Assembly (NCBI RefSeq): GCF_000429485.1
Contig: NZ_AUBY01000015.1
Location: 100,478 to 164,477 of the forward strand
DNA length: 64,000 nucleotides
Direction of reading: 5' to 3'
Source: Aliagarivorans marinus DSM 23064
Lineage (GTDB): Bacteria; Pseudomonadota; Gammaproteobacteria; Enterobacterales; Celerinatantimonadaceae
Positions 29,427-39,977 of this stretch are shown here, one piece after another. Within the stretch, counting starts at the first letter, position 1, and each line of letters opens with the position of its first letter. Made by a program: the position numbers and the translations under genes. Under the pieces are notes generated by a model. That model had not been told where the DNA came from, did no database searches, and saw only the letters and a list, made by a program, of their open reading frames with translations.

Positions 29427-30257
29427 ATGCTGGTTAATTTTTCGAAAATGCACGGTTTGGGCAACGACTTTATGGTGATCGATAACGTCACCCAAAACTT
29501 GTTTTTCAACAACGATGCGATCGCCCGTTTGGCCGATCGCAACCGCGGTATCGGCTTTGACCAAATGCTGGTGGTCGAGCCGCCCTACGACCCGGATCTG
29601 GACTTTCACTACCGTATCTTCAATGCCGATGGCAGCGAGGTGGAACAGTGTGGCAACGGCGCCCGCTGTTTTGCCCGGTTTGTGCAACACCAAGGGCTGA
29701 CCAACAAGAAACGCATCGCGGTTAGCACCAAGTCGGGCAACATCGTGCTGCATGTTGAGCAAGACGGTCAGGTGTCGGTCAATATGGGGATCCCCGAGTT
29801 TGAACCTTCGCGGGTACCGTTTAAGGCGAAAAAAGCCGAGGGCACCTATATCCTGCGCACCCAAGAGCAGACCGTGATGTGCGGGGTGGTGTCGATGGGC
29901 AATCCCCACTGCGTTATCGATGTCGACAACATCAAGCAAGCGCCGCTGGAGACGCTAGGTAAAACCCTGGAGAGCCACGAGCGCTTCCCTAAGCGGGTGA
30001 ACGTCGGCTTTATGCAGGTGTTGGATCGCCACAATATCAAGCTGCGGGTGTATGAGCGCGGCGTGGGGGAAACCCAGGCCTGCGGTACCGGTGCCTGTGC
30101 GGCCATGGTGATTGGCCGCCAACAAGGTAAACTGGCCGACAAAGTGACCGTTGAGCTGCCCGGTGGCAAGCTCAAGATCTTCTGGCAGGGTCCCGGCAAG
30201 CCGGTCAAGATGACCGGTCCCGCAGAGCACGTCTTCGATGGACAAGTGAAGTTATGA
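29427..30257 (+). CDS. dapF: Diaminopimelate epimerase
   Basis: DapF converts LL- to meso-diaminopimelate for lysine and peptidoglycan. The 276-residue protein has the two catalytic cysteines in [10 protein letters not shown] and ACGTGACA, and the start [20 protein letters not shown]. It ends with a 4-base overlap into the DUF484 gene. Confidence 0.97.
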   Translation: MLVNFSKMHGLGNDFMVIDNVTQNLFFNNDAIARLADRNRGIGFDQMLVVEPPYDPDLDFHYRIFNADGSEVEQCGNGARCFARFVQHQGLTNKKRIAVSTKSGNIVLHVEQDGQVSVNMGIPEFEPSRVPFKAKKAEGTYILRTQEQTVMCGVVSMGNPHCVIDVDNIKQAPLETLGKTLESHERFPKRVNVGFMQVLDRHNIKLRVYERGVGETQACGTGACAAMVIGRQQGKLADKVTVELPGGKLKIFWQGPGKPVKMTGPAEHVFDGQVKL

Positions 30258-30958
30258 GCGATTTCGATCTCAGTCAGCCGCTGCTGACCAACGAAACCCT
30301 GATTGGCGAGTATCTCCAGGATAACCCGGACTTCTTCGCTCGCCATCCGCATCTGGTTAAACAGCTGCGGGTACCGCATAGCGAACGCGGTGCAGTGTCG
30401 TTGGTGGAGCTGCAAGTTCAACAGCTGCGCAGCAAGGTGGCCAATCTCGAACAAGAGATTACCGATCTGATGACGGTAGCCAGCCACAATGAGCGCATCT
30501 TCAAGGCCTATGTCGACCTACTGCCGCCGCTGCTGGCCTGCGATTCTTTTGCCGAGCTGCAGCATCGGCTGCGCCGGGCGATTGTTGATGGCTTGGGAGT
30601 TAGCCAAGTCAGTCTGAGATTGAATCAGGATTACTTCGATTTAAGTGAAAACGCTAGCGAATGCGCCCTCGACGAAGAGCGTCTGCAGCGCTTTCGGGTG
30701 ACTCGTCTCGGCGAGGAGCCGCACTACTTTGGCCGCCTTAGCAAAGGCGAGATCGAGCTAATGTTCGACTCTCACGAGCAAGTCTCCTCCGTGGCGGTGG
30801 TGCCACTGGGCTCACAGGCTGAGCAGGGCTTTTTCCTGGCGGCCAGCAAAGATGCCGATCATTACGTGGAAGGGATGGACAGCCTGCTGCTGACCCAACT
30901 CTGCCAAGTGGTGAGTGGCTTGCTGCTGCGCCTACTGCCATTGCGTGACGAGCTGTGA
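30254..30958 (+). CDS. DUF484 family protein
   Basis: A 234-residue cytoplasmic protein of the DUF484 family, with the N-terminal signature [22 protein letters not shown] in part, a short coiled coil and a GAF-like C-terminal domain. It is found between dapF and xerC across this class; function unknown. It overlaps both neighbours by 4 bases, so its translation is coupled. Confidence 0.92.
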   Translation: MSDFDLSQPLLTNETLIGEYLQDNPDFFARHPHLVKQLRVPHSERGAVSLVELQVQQLRSKVANLEQEITDLMTVASHNERIFKAYVDLLPPLLACDSFAELQHRLRRAIVDGLGVSQVSLRLNQDYFDLSENASECALDEERLQRFRVTRLGEEPHYFGRLSKGEIELMFDSHEQVSSVAVVPLGSQAEQGFFLAASKDADHYVEGMDSLLLTQLCQVVSGLLLRLLPLRDEL

Positions 30959-31866
30959 GCGAGGCCTTCGAGCTCCCACTAGAGCGCTACTTGCGCCACC
31001 TGGAAGTCGAGCGCCGCTATAGCCCGGCCACCCTCAACAACTATCATCGCGCTCTTCACCAACTCAAAGACTATCTGCTTGCTGCTGGCTACCAAGGCTG
31101 GACCGAGCTAGATACCGATGCCGTCCGACTGCTGCTGCTGCGGCTTAAATCCCGCGGGCTAGCGCCGCGTTCAATGGGCCATCGTTTGTCTTGCCTGCGC
31201 AGTTTCTGCGAGTACATGGTGCTGCGTGGTGAGCTGGCCTATAACCCGGCTAAGGCAGTCGCCTCCCCCAAGCTGGATAAGCCGCTGCCGAAGAATCTGG
31301 ATGTGGACTCGGTTACCCAGTTGGTCAATCACGAGGGCGATGAGCTGTTAAGCAGTCGCGATCTGGCGATGATAGAGCTGTTCTATGCCAGCGGGCTGCG
31401 CTTGGCGGAGCTGGTGTCTTTGAATGTCAGTGATGTCGATTTCAGTCAAAGCATGCTCAAGGTAACGGGTAAGGGCAATAAGCAGCGATTGGTGCCTTTT
31501 GGCAGCAAAGCGGCACAGGCGCTGAAGAACTGGCTGGCGATGCGTAAGGCCTTGATCTTCGACGATAGCAGCGAGCCGGCGTTGTTTGTGAGTAAGCGAC
31601 AGCGGCGGATCAGCCCGCGCAACGTCCAACAACGTCTCAAGCGTTGGGCGCTGCAGCAGGGGCTGGGGCAGAACCTGCACCCGCATAAACTGCGTCACTC
31701 CTTTGCAACCCATATGCTGGAAAGCTCGGGGGATCTGCGAGCGGTACAAGAGCTGCTGGGTCATGCCGATCTCTCCACCACCCAGGTCTATACCCATCTG
31801 GATTTTGCTCACTTGGCCAAGATCTACGACAGCGCCCACCCTCGCGCTAAACGCAAACCCGATTAA
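30955..31866 (+). CDS. xerC: Site-specific tyrosine recombinase XerC
   Basis: XerC acts with XerD at dif to resolve chromosome dimers. The 303-residue protein has an N-terminal SAM-like core-binding domain and the catalytic residues: Arg in YASGLRLAELVSL, Lys in TGKGNKQR, HKLRHSFATHM, and GHADLSTTQVYTH with the Tyr nucleophile. GTG start overlaps the DUF484 stop. The dapF-DUF484-xerC-yigB order is the conserved one and separates it from XerD. Confidence 0.96.
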   Translation: MSEAFELPLERYLRHLEVERRYSPATLNNYHRALHQLKDYLLAAGYQGWTELDTDAVRLLLLRLKSRGLAPRSMGHRLSCLRSFCEYMVLRGELAYNPAKAVASPKLDKPLPKNLDVDSVTQLVNHEGDELLSSRDLAMIELFYASGLRLAELVSLNVSDVDFSQSMLKVTGKGNKQRLVPFGSKAAQALKNWLAMRKALIFDDSSEPALFVSKRQRRISPRNVQQRLKRWALQQGLGQNLHPHKLRHSFATHMLESSGDLRAVQELLGHADLSTTQVYTHLDFAHLAKIYDSAHPRAKRKPD

Positions 31867-31875
31867 GGTGAAGTT

Positions 31876-32574
31876 ATGAGATTCTATCGCGCCTGGCAGC
31901 GGCCTCAGGCATTGTCGTTTGACCTGGACGACACGCTGTACGATAACGGGCCCTACATTGAGCGTGCTGAAGCATGGCTGATGGCGCAGCTCAAACAGCG
32001 CCCTGAAACGGCCAACCTCACCGCCCATCATTGGCGTAGCTACAAGCAGCGGGTGACCCGCGCCGAGCCGATCCTCAAGCACGATGTCACTGCCTGTCGC
32101 GAAGCTTGGGTGAGCCTGGCGTTTAAAGAGCTGGGGGTGAGTGATCATGCCAGCGAGGCCAAGGCACTGGTTGAGCGCTTTGTTGCAGTGCGCAGTGACT
32201 TTCAAGTGCCAGCAGAGAGCTTGGCATTGCTCCAACAGCTGGCTGAACGCTATCGGCTGGTGGCGATCACCAATGGCAATGTGGATCTGCAGCAGATAGG
32301 TCTGGGTGATGTCTTCGAGTTCAGTCTGCGGGCGGGAGAAGGTGGCCACAAAGCCAAGCCGGCAGGTGATTTGTTCCAGCTGGCCGCTGAGCGCTTAGCG
32401 CTGGCGCCCAATGAGATTGCCCATATCGGCGATCATCCGGTGAGTGACGTGAGTGGCGCGGTGCGGGCAGGCTTTAAAAGCGTGTGGCTCAACCCGCAGC
32501 CACACCAACCAGCGATTAAGCACCTGCCAGATGTGGAGATCCACCATCTACAGGCGCTAGCTGAGATACTCTAA
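31876..32574 (+). CDS. yigB: HAD-family flavin mononucleotide phosphatase-like YigB
   Basis: A 232-residue HAD hydrolase; E. coli YigB dephosphorylates FMN and other phosphates. Motif I SFDLDDTLYDN, motif II AITNGN, and motif III/IV in HKAKPAGDLF and HIGDHPVSDVSGA. It lies 9 bases after xerC and ends the lysA-yigB run. Confidence 0.9.
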   Translation: MRFYRAWQRPQALSFDLDDTLYDNGPYIERAEAWLMAQLKQRPETANLTAHHWRSYKQRVTRAEPILKHDVTACREAWVSLAFKELGVSDHASEAKALVERFVAVRSDFQVPAESLALLQQLAERYRLVAITNGNVDLQQIGLGDVFEFSLRAGEGGHKAKPAGDLFQLAAERLALAPNEIAHIGDHPVSDVSGAVRAGFKSVWLNPQPHQPAIKHLPDVEIHHLQALAEIL

Positions 32575-32579
32575 CGAGA

Positions 32580-33359
32580 TTACCTGCTGCGGCGTAGCTG
32601 GCGGGTGCGCAGTGCCAGTAGCAGCAACACCGAACCGAACAAGCCAAGGCGAAGTGGCTCATTGACGCTGTAGTAGACGTTGTCGATGGCCGCTGATCCG
32701 CCGAACACAAAGTCCACTTGGGTCACCGAACCAAAGCCCGCCAGGTCGATGGGGGCAATCCGGTTCACCGAGTTATTACCGAACACCGCATTGTTGATGC
32801 CATCGCCGACCAGGCTGCCAAAGCCGATGCGGCCCAGCTCATTACCCAGCTCATCGAACAGCAAGGCGACGTAGCCAGCATCGTCGTTGTACTCTTCCGG
32901 ACCTTCCACGTCGATAAGGTCGAAGCCAAGTTCGCTAATGGCATTATCAAAGCTGAAGCTAAGGATACCTGCCGGGCGGGTGCCCTCGTCGTCTGGGCTA
33001 GAGCAGATGCCGCTGGCGCAATCGCGGTTGTTTTCTTGGATAATCAGTACGCCACCCATAAATAGCTCACTGGTGTCGCCTAGATTGCCTGCGCCCCAGT
33101 TCGGGCCGATCAGGTCCGGGTCTTCATTGCTTAAGCCCGCAGCATCGCCGACCCGCGGTTGGGTGTCGTAGACCACGGCATGGTCGTCGGCGTTGGGGTC
33201 ATAGTTATCCGCGGAGATGGTGACACCGGCGTACTGGTCGGTGATTACCTGGCCATGGGCAAACTCGTCAAAAGTAAGCAGGTTGGCGCTTGCGGTGTAG
33301 CTGAGTCCGGCCATGCTGGCGGCAAGTAGTAAGCGTCGATATCCAAGCATATTCTTCAT
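32580..33359 (-). CDS. Exported protein with PEP-CTERM-like sorting tail
   Basis: A 259-residue secreted protein. It has a signal peptide (LLLAASMAGLSYTASA), a mature part with a beta-rich look (LLTFDEFAHGQVITDQYAGV in part, then LGFDLIDVEGP and VDFVFGGSAAIDNVYY) resembling surface proteins of the PEP-CTERM type, and a C-terminal tail of short motif NEPLRLG, a hydrophobic helix (FGSVLLLLALRT) and basic residues. The motif is NEP rather than the usual PEP, so sorting by exosortase is only probable. No exosortase is in the window. The acidic Asp/Asn-rich loops might bind calcium. Confidence 0.7.
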   Translation of the reverse strand: MKNMLGYRRLLLAASMAGLSYTASANLLTFDEFAHGQVITDQYAGVTISADNYDPNADDHAVVYDTQPRVGDAAGLSNEDPDLIGPNWGAGNLGDTSELFMGGVLIIQENNRDCASGICSSPDDEGTRPAGILSFSFDNAISELGFDLIDVEGPEEYNDDAGYVALLFDELGNELGRIGFGSLVGDGINNAVFGNNSVNRIAPIDLAGFGSVTQVDFVFGGSAAIDNVYYSVNEPLRLGLFGSVLLLLALRTRQLRRSR

Positions 33360-33484
33360 TAGGTCATTAGCTCTAAAAAGTCTCTACTGACTAAAGCAAA
33401 AGTCACGCCACTATAAAATACCTTTTTTATCAATGCTTTAAATATGCGGTTATTCTTGGTTGTAAATTTATCTGACAAAAATAC

Positions 33485-34681
33485 CTAGTTGGGGTCAGCT
33501 TGGACGGCCTTGATCTGCTGAAGTCGTAGATTGAGCAAGCGGTCTACCAGCACACCTAGCAGGAGTCCCCAGAACGGCGCGCCGACCCCCCACCAGCCAA
33601 AGCCCGCCGCGGTCACTAAGAAGCAAACCAATGCCCCTTCCCGACCTTTGGGCTCAGCCAAGGCGCTGTGTAGGCTATTGGCAATGGTCGATAGTAAGCC
33701 AAATGCGGCCAGCGCGATGATCAAGGCCTGTGGGCAGATAGCCACCAATGCGATCAGCAGGCTGCCCATGAGTCCGGCGATGAGGTAGATCACCCCTGCC
33801 CAGATGGTGACCTGATAGCGTTTGTCCTTATCGGCCTCAACCTGCGGGTTCATGCAAATGGCGGCCGTGATGGAAGACAAGCCAAACGAGAAGCAGCCAA
33901 AGGGGGCGGTTAGCAGGTTAACCCAAGCGCAGTGGCCCAGTAAGCGCGATACCGGAGCCTTGAAGCCATGGGCCTGCATCACGGCCAGACCGGCAATGTT
34001 TTGAGAACTGAGGGTGACTAAGAACAGCGGAAAGCCAACCCCGAGCAGTAAATCAAAAGAGAACTCCGGCGGCTGCCAATACAGCGTGGGCGCTGACCAG
34101 TTAAGCGGCTGGCTTTGGTACAAGTCGAGCTGAAAGCTAAGCAGCAGGCCACAGAGCAGCACCAAGGGCATGGTATAGGTGGCCAACCAGCGCTTGGCCA
34201 CGATGTAGGTCACCAGCATTCCGCCCAGTAGCAGCGGGGTTTGCTCCACGTAGCCGGTTATCTTGATGGTAATGGAGACCAGCACGCCGGCGAGCATGCC
34301 GGCGGCGATGTGCTTGGGGATCCAGCGTTGCACCTTGGCCATACCACCACTAACCGCCAACAGCAGCGACAAGGCTGCAGCAAACAGAAAGCAGCCCACC
34401 GCTTGGGCAGGCGTTGCATCGCCGAGGCTGCTGGCCAGCAAGGCGGCACCGGGCGTCGACCACGCGGTAAGTACCGGCATCTTGTAGCGCCACGATAGGC
34501 CGATACTGGTCAGCCCCATCACCAAGCCCAAGCTCACCAGCCAAGAACCTAGCCACTGAGAGTCTGCGCCCGCCGCTTCGGCTGCCTGAATCACAATGGC
34601 AATCGCGCTGGCATAGCCGACCAAGGCGGCGATAAATCCGGTGCTCAGATGAGCGAGACGAAATCGTGGCAGACTGAACAT
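33485..34681 (-). CDS. BenE/YdcO-family benzoate-type proton symporter
   Basis: A 398-residue inner-membrane protein of the BenE family with about 12 hydrophobic segments and the conserved TAWSTPGAALL and FGLSSITAAICMNPQV motifs. Members include benzoate:H+ symporters and the E. coli YdcO protein. As in E. coli, where ydcO lies beside the XRE-cupin regulator ydcN, an XRE-cupin gene is divergent here. The substrate is unknown; no aromatic-degradation genes are near. Confidence 0.85.
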   Translation of the reverse strand: MFSLPRFRLAHLSTGFIAALVGYASAIAIVIQAAEAAGADSQWLGSWLVSLGLVMGLTSIGLSWRYKMPVLTAWSTPGAALLASSLGDATPAQAVGCFLFAAALSLLLAVSGGMAKVQRWIPKHIAAGMLAGVLVSITIKITGYVEQTPLLLGGMLVTYIVAKRWLATYTMPLVLLCGLLLSFQLDLYQSQPLNWSAPTLYWQPPEFSFDLLLGVGFPLFLVTLSSQNIAGLAVMQAHGFKAPVSRLLGHCAWVNLLTAPFGCFSFGLSSITAAICMNPQVEADKDKRYQVTIWAGVIYLIAGLMGSLLIALVAICPQALIIALAAFGLLSTIANSLHSALAEPKGREGALVCFLVTAAGFGWWGVGAPFWGLLLGVLVDRLLNLRLQQIKAVQADPN

Positions 34682-34712
34682 AGTACTTCCTTGTTATCCG
34701 ACTATCGGCTAA

Positions 34713-34730
34713 TGTGCGTTATAGCGCACG
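34713..34730. promoter_or_regulatory. Operator-like palindrome 1 (BenE/XRE-cupin)
   Basis: TGTGCGTTATAGCGCACG, near-palindromic, 32 bases before the BenE-like start codon. It is nearly identical to the second palindrome 38 bp away. Confidence 0.6.
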
Positions 34731-34750
34731 AACGAACATAGCTTAGCACC

Positions 34751-34768
34751 TGTGCGTTATAACGCACA
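34751..34768. promoter_or_regulatory. Operator-like palindrome 2 (BenE/XRE-cupin)
   Basis: TGTGCGTTATAACGCACA, a perfect 18-bp palindrome, 92 bases before the XRE-cupin start. Centre-to-centre distance to palindrome 1 is 38 bp. The pair is the obvious binding target for the adjacent regulator. Confidence 0.65.
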
Positions 34769-34859
34769 AGCCGAAGATGCAGTGAGAAATGCAGCAGAGA
34801 ACAGCAGCAAAGAGCAAAGGCGCAACTAAGCGACCTAGAGCGAAACGGATAGGGCAGTG

Positions 34860-35402
34860 ATGCAAGAGTTTGATAGTCAGTTGGGTGAGAAGCTGCGGGC
34901 GATCCGTCGCGAGCTGGGTTGGAGTTTGGATACTGCCGCCAAGCATACCGGCGTGTCGAAGGCCATGCTGGGGCAGATTGAACGGGGCGAATCTAGCCCG
35001 ACGGTGGCGCGAATGTGGAAGATTGCCACCGGCATGCAGCGCCCGCTCACTGCGTTTCTGGATATGTCGGCCACCTTGCCAGATGACCCGGCATTGCTTA
35101 GTCAGGATGTGCGCCCGGGCGATCTTAGCTACCAGGTTCTGCTGCCCTTCGACCCGACGTTTGGCTTTGAGTTGTTTGCTATTGGTATGACCCCGGGGCA
35201 GCAACATTTGTCGGAAGCCCACGACCACGGTGTGACCGAACACGTGACCGTGATCCAAGGAGAACTGCAGATCTTGATTGATCAACAGTGGCTTACTTTA
35301 AAGCAAGGGGAGGTGTACCGTTTTGCTGCCAACCGCCCCCATGGCTATCGAAACACAAGTGAGAATTCGTTGCTGTTTCATAACCTTATTCACTATCAAT
35401 AA
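34860..35402 (+). CDS. XRE-cupin transcriptional regulator (YdcN/SutR-like)
   Basis: A 180-residue regulator with an N-terminal XRE helix-turn-helix (LGEKLRAIRRELGWSLDTAA in part, then VSKAMLGQIERGESSPTVA) and a C-terminal cupin (HDHGVTEHVTVIQGELQIL with a later HGYRN) that probably binds a small ligand or metal. It is divergent from the BenE-like transporter, with paired palindromes between them, so it likely controls that gene and itself. ATG 34860 is chosen over GTG 34857 because of the AGGG ribosome site. Confidence 0.85.
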   Translation: MQEFDSQLGEKLRAIRRELGWSLDTAAKHTGVSKAMLGQIERGESSPTVARMWKIATGMQRPLTAFLDMSATLPDDPALLSQDVRPGDLSYQVLLPFDPTFGFELFAIGMTPGQQHLSEAHDHGVTEHVTVIQGELQILIDQQWLTLKQGEVYRFAANRPHGYRNTSENSLLFHNLIHYQ

Positions 35403-35487
35403 AAAACTGTATAAGTGGCGTGACAGCCTAAACAAAATAAGAGAGACAAATTAAATTTGCGCTCAGTTAGCCCTATTGAGTCTTTCC

Positions 35488-35493
35488 TATAAT
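35488..35493 (+). promoter_or_regulatory. -10 box of the small gene at 35576
   Basis: A perfect TATAAT with a poor -35 region. Transcription would begin near 35500, giving a 5' leader of about 75 bases. Confidence 0.4.
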
Positions 35494-35501
35494 TGTCCGG
35501 A

Positions 35502-35544
35502 AGGTCTCTCGACCTCGCTAAACGGTAATCGGTCTACATGACCG
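35502..35544 (+). promoter_or_regulatory. Structured leader of the small gene at 35576
   Basis: Two small perfect hairpins in the leader: AGGTC (35502-35506) with GACCT (35511-35515), and CGGTC (35530-35534) with GACCG (35540-35544). The AGGTC/GACCT and CGGTC/GACCG arms could also pair crosswise (both contain GGTC/GACC), which would allow alternative folds. Whether this is regulatory is unknown. Confidence 0.3.
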
Positions 35545-35575
35545 GGTGACAACTTTAATTAGCTAGGAGGGCAAT

Positions 35576-35866
35576 ATGTTAGTCACATACAAGCACTACA
35601 CCTTGCCGCAAGATCATGTACATGCACACGTGGCATTTACCCCGCTGGGTGAGCTGGATGTGTTGCTGGAAGAGCAGCAGCAAGTGCTACACGCCGAATT
35701 TGAGCTGCTTACCTTTACCAGCGATGCCAAGCTGCAATGCTTTGATTCAACCCAGCATCAGCATGTTGAGTGGCAGGTGCAACTCAACCCCAATGATGCC
35801 AAAGAACTGATGTTCGCGATTCAGGATGCTCAAGAGGAGTTTGAAGTACTGATGCGTGATCTTTAG
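35576..35866 (+). CDS. Small acidic hypothetical protein
   Basis: A 96-residue protein I do not recognise. It is His-rich near the start (HYTLPQDHVHAHVAF) and acidic at the end (DAQEEFEVLMRDL), with alternating strand-like patterns. No signal peptide, membrane segment or Cys cluster except one Cys. A strong AGGAGG ribosome site precedes the ATG. It is a monocistronic gene with a promoter and leader of its own. Confidence 0.7.
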   Translation: MLVTYKHYTLPQDHVHAHVAFTPLGELDVLLEEQQQVLHAEFELLTFTSDAKLQCFDSTQHQHVEWQVQLNPNDAKELMFAIQDAQEEFEVLMRDL

Positions 35867-35904
35867 CACCACCAAAACCCAGCCCATACCCCCAGAACCA
35901 ACCC

Positions 35905-35931
35905 ATCAGCCACCGTTATGCGGTGGCTGAT
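35905..35931. terminator. Hairpin between the small gene and the 5'-nucleotidase-like gene
   Basis: ATCAGCCACCG (35905-35915) and CGGTGGCTGAT (35921-35931) pair perfectly with a TTATG loop. It lies between convergent genes and includes the end of the minus-strand coding sequence. Confidence 0.5.
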
Positions 35932-37601
35932 TGATTACCAAAGATCTCAAAGGCGAACTCCGCGAAGGCATCACTCATGGTATAACCCAGCTCGTGGTGC
36001 TGGCCACTGCGTGTCAGCATGGAGTAGCCTTCTTTGCCTGCCAGGGTATAAGCCGATGAAACGCCGCGATATTGACTGTCATCGCAAACCGCTTGCCACT
36101 CTCCATCGCGGTAAAGCTGAAGCCTTTGGACCCGCTCGCCTGCGACATTATCTGGCTCATAGTGAAAACGCAGCCGATAGCAGTAAGGGTAGCTACCATC
36201 GCCGCTGCCAATGACGCCGTTATTAAAGGCGTTGTTGAGCGCACCCTCCAAGGCCTGGCGCAAGTCCTTGCCTTTGATGCTGTAGGCCACAATCGGGATC
36301 TGGAAGGGCAGCAAGCGCCCATGAACTTCGGCCAGAGTTAGCGGCCCGGCTTTTAGAGACACCCGCACACCACCCGCGTTATGCAGGGCGAAGTCGATCT
36401 CACCTTGGGTTTGCGCCGCCAGATAAAACGCTTTGCACACCAGTGGGGCGATCTCACTGCCCGCTGGGAACTGTTCATTGGGCAGGCGGGTGTGGATCAG
36501 CGGCCAAGGCAGCTCGGCGATCTGCTGGCGGTGCATCGCTTCGATGGCTGGGCGATATTCCCGGGCAATCAGGGTTTCCATGGCCGCTTGCCGTGGCACA
36601 CGCTGCAGCTGTGGATGGTCGACGATGGCTTGCTTGAGCTGGCTGCGCTCTACGCCACTGATAGTTGCGGGAACGCCGAGGTTATCGCTGTCGACCAGAA
36701 ATTTGACCCCGCCCTCAAGCTGATGAACCTGACCATCTTGGTCAAAACGCAGCTGGAACAGCCCAATGGATTCGGCGTGCTGGCCGGCATGTAGGATCAA
36801 GCTGCCGTTGGGGCGATGGTTGATATCTTCGGCCTTGGCCACGTTCAGATCGCTGAAGTCGCCGCTGATGCTATGGGTATGCCCACCAATAATGAGGCTG
36901 ATGCCGGGGACGGCTTCGGCCAGTGCAACATCGCCGGCGTAGCCCAAATGACTCAACACGATAATGCGGTGTATTCCCTGCTGTTTAAGGTGCTTGACCG
37001 TGATGCGAGTGGTCTCGATGGCATCGACAAACAGGCAATCAGGGTCCGGACTGCCAATGCTGGGCATGCTATCCAGGGTGATACCGAAGATCGCCAATGG
37101 CGCCTCACCCATGGATTTAAGCAGGTATTGGGCGATGCCCTTCTCGCTGTTGTAGCTGTAGAGATTCTCCAGCGGGCGCATCGGATGAGACTTAGCTTGG
37201 TTCTCTTGGCTGAGATCCATATTGCCCGCCAGCAAGGGAAAATCGGCTTCGGCGATAAACTCCTGCAGCGGATCGTTGCCTAGGTCAAACTCGTGATTGC
37301 CGATGGTCATGGCGTCTGGGCGCAGCATATTCAGTAGCCGCGAGTTAGCACGCCCCTTATAGCAGCTGAAATAGAGACTTCCCTGAAAGCTGTCGCCGGC
37401 ATGCAGTAGCAGATGTGGGCAGTGCTGCTCGGCGGCATTCTCGCGGTGCTGGGCTACCGCGCTGGCGATCTGCGCATAGCCACCACAATCGATGGTGTAG
37501 GGCTTGCTTTGCTGGTCAATATCGAAGCTCAGGTTTACCGGGCTGGGATCAAAGTGCGAGTGGGTGTCATTGATGTGGGCCAGATAAAGAGTGTCGCTCA
37601 T
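35916..37601 (-). CDS. 5'-nucleotidase / cyclic phosphodiesterase-family enzyme without signal peptide
   Basis: A 561-residue protein with the UshA/CpdB two-domain layout: an N-terminal metallophosphoesterase (HINDTHSHFD, HAGDSFQGS, TIGNHEFDLG, LSHLGYAGD, GGHTHS) and a C-terminal 5'-nucleotidase domain (NAGGVR, GKDLRQALE). It probably releases phosphate from nucleotides. The usual signal peptide is absent; the protein starts directly at the enzyme (MSDTLYLAHINDTHSH). ATG 37601 has a GGAG site; further upstream in-frame starts give a nonsense N-terminus. It may be a cytoplasmic nucleotidase, or sent out by another route. Confidence 0.85.
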   Translation of the reverse strand: MSDTLYLAHINDTHSHFDPSPVNLSFDIDQQSKPYTIDCGGYAQIASAVAQHRENAAEQHCPHLLLHAGDSFQGSLYFSCYKGRANSRLLNMLRPDAMTIGNHEFDLGNDPLQEFIAEADFPLLAGNMDLSQENQAKSHPMRPLENLYSYNSEKGIAQYLLKSMGEAPLAIFGITLDSMPSIGSPDPDCLFVDAIETTRITVKHLKQQGIHRIIVLSHLGYAGDVALAEAVPGISLIIGGHTHSISGDFSDLNVAKAEDINHRPNGSLILHAGQHAESIGLFQLRFDQDGQVHQLEGGVKFLVDSDNLGVPATISGVERSQLKQAIVDHPQLQRVPRQAAMETLIAREYRPAIEAMHRQQIAELPWPLIHTRLPNEQFPAGSEIAPLVCKAFYLAAQTQGEIDFALHNAGGVRVSLKAGPLTLAEVHGRLLPFQIPIVAYSIKGKDLRQALEGALNNAFNNGVIGSGDGSYPYCYRLRFHYEPDNVAGERVQRLQLYRDGEWQAVCDDSQYRGVSSAYTLAGKEGYSMLTRSGQHHELGYTMSDAFAEFAFEIFGNQSATA

Positions 37602-37725
37602 AGATTCTCCGAAAAGCGCGTAACGCCAACATATTATAGTGAGATTGATCACATTGAGCTGCAAGTTTTGCTCGTGAACCAGCAAAAGGCGGTGTAGAAA
37701 CTTTGCCCGTGACCCCATCGGGTAC

Positions 37726-37741
37726 CTGTTATAATATACAG
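37726..37741. promoter_or_regulatory. LexA (SOS) box overlapping the uvrD -10
   Basis: CTGTTATAATATACAG fits the LexA consensus CTG-n10-CAG with an AT-rich core. It contains TATAAT (37730-37735), so bound LexA would block uvrD transcription, as in E. coli. Confidence 0.85.
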
Positions 37742-37773
37742 TCTTTTCTTGAACACCTGCCGAAGAGACTTTG

Positions 37774-39933
<2,160 letters not shown>

Positions 39934-39945
<12 letters not shown>

Positions 39946-39959
39946 CGCCCCTCTTTTCT
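39934..39959 (+). terminator. uvrD terminator
   Basis: GAGGCGC and GCGCC(C)CTC form a stem with loop TCTA, followed by TTTTCTT; it overlaps the uvrD stop. A second stem ACTAAGC/GCTTAGT (39961-39978) covers the rarD stop on the other strand. Confidence 0.7.
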
Positions 39960-39977
39960 TACTAAGCGCCTGCTTAG

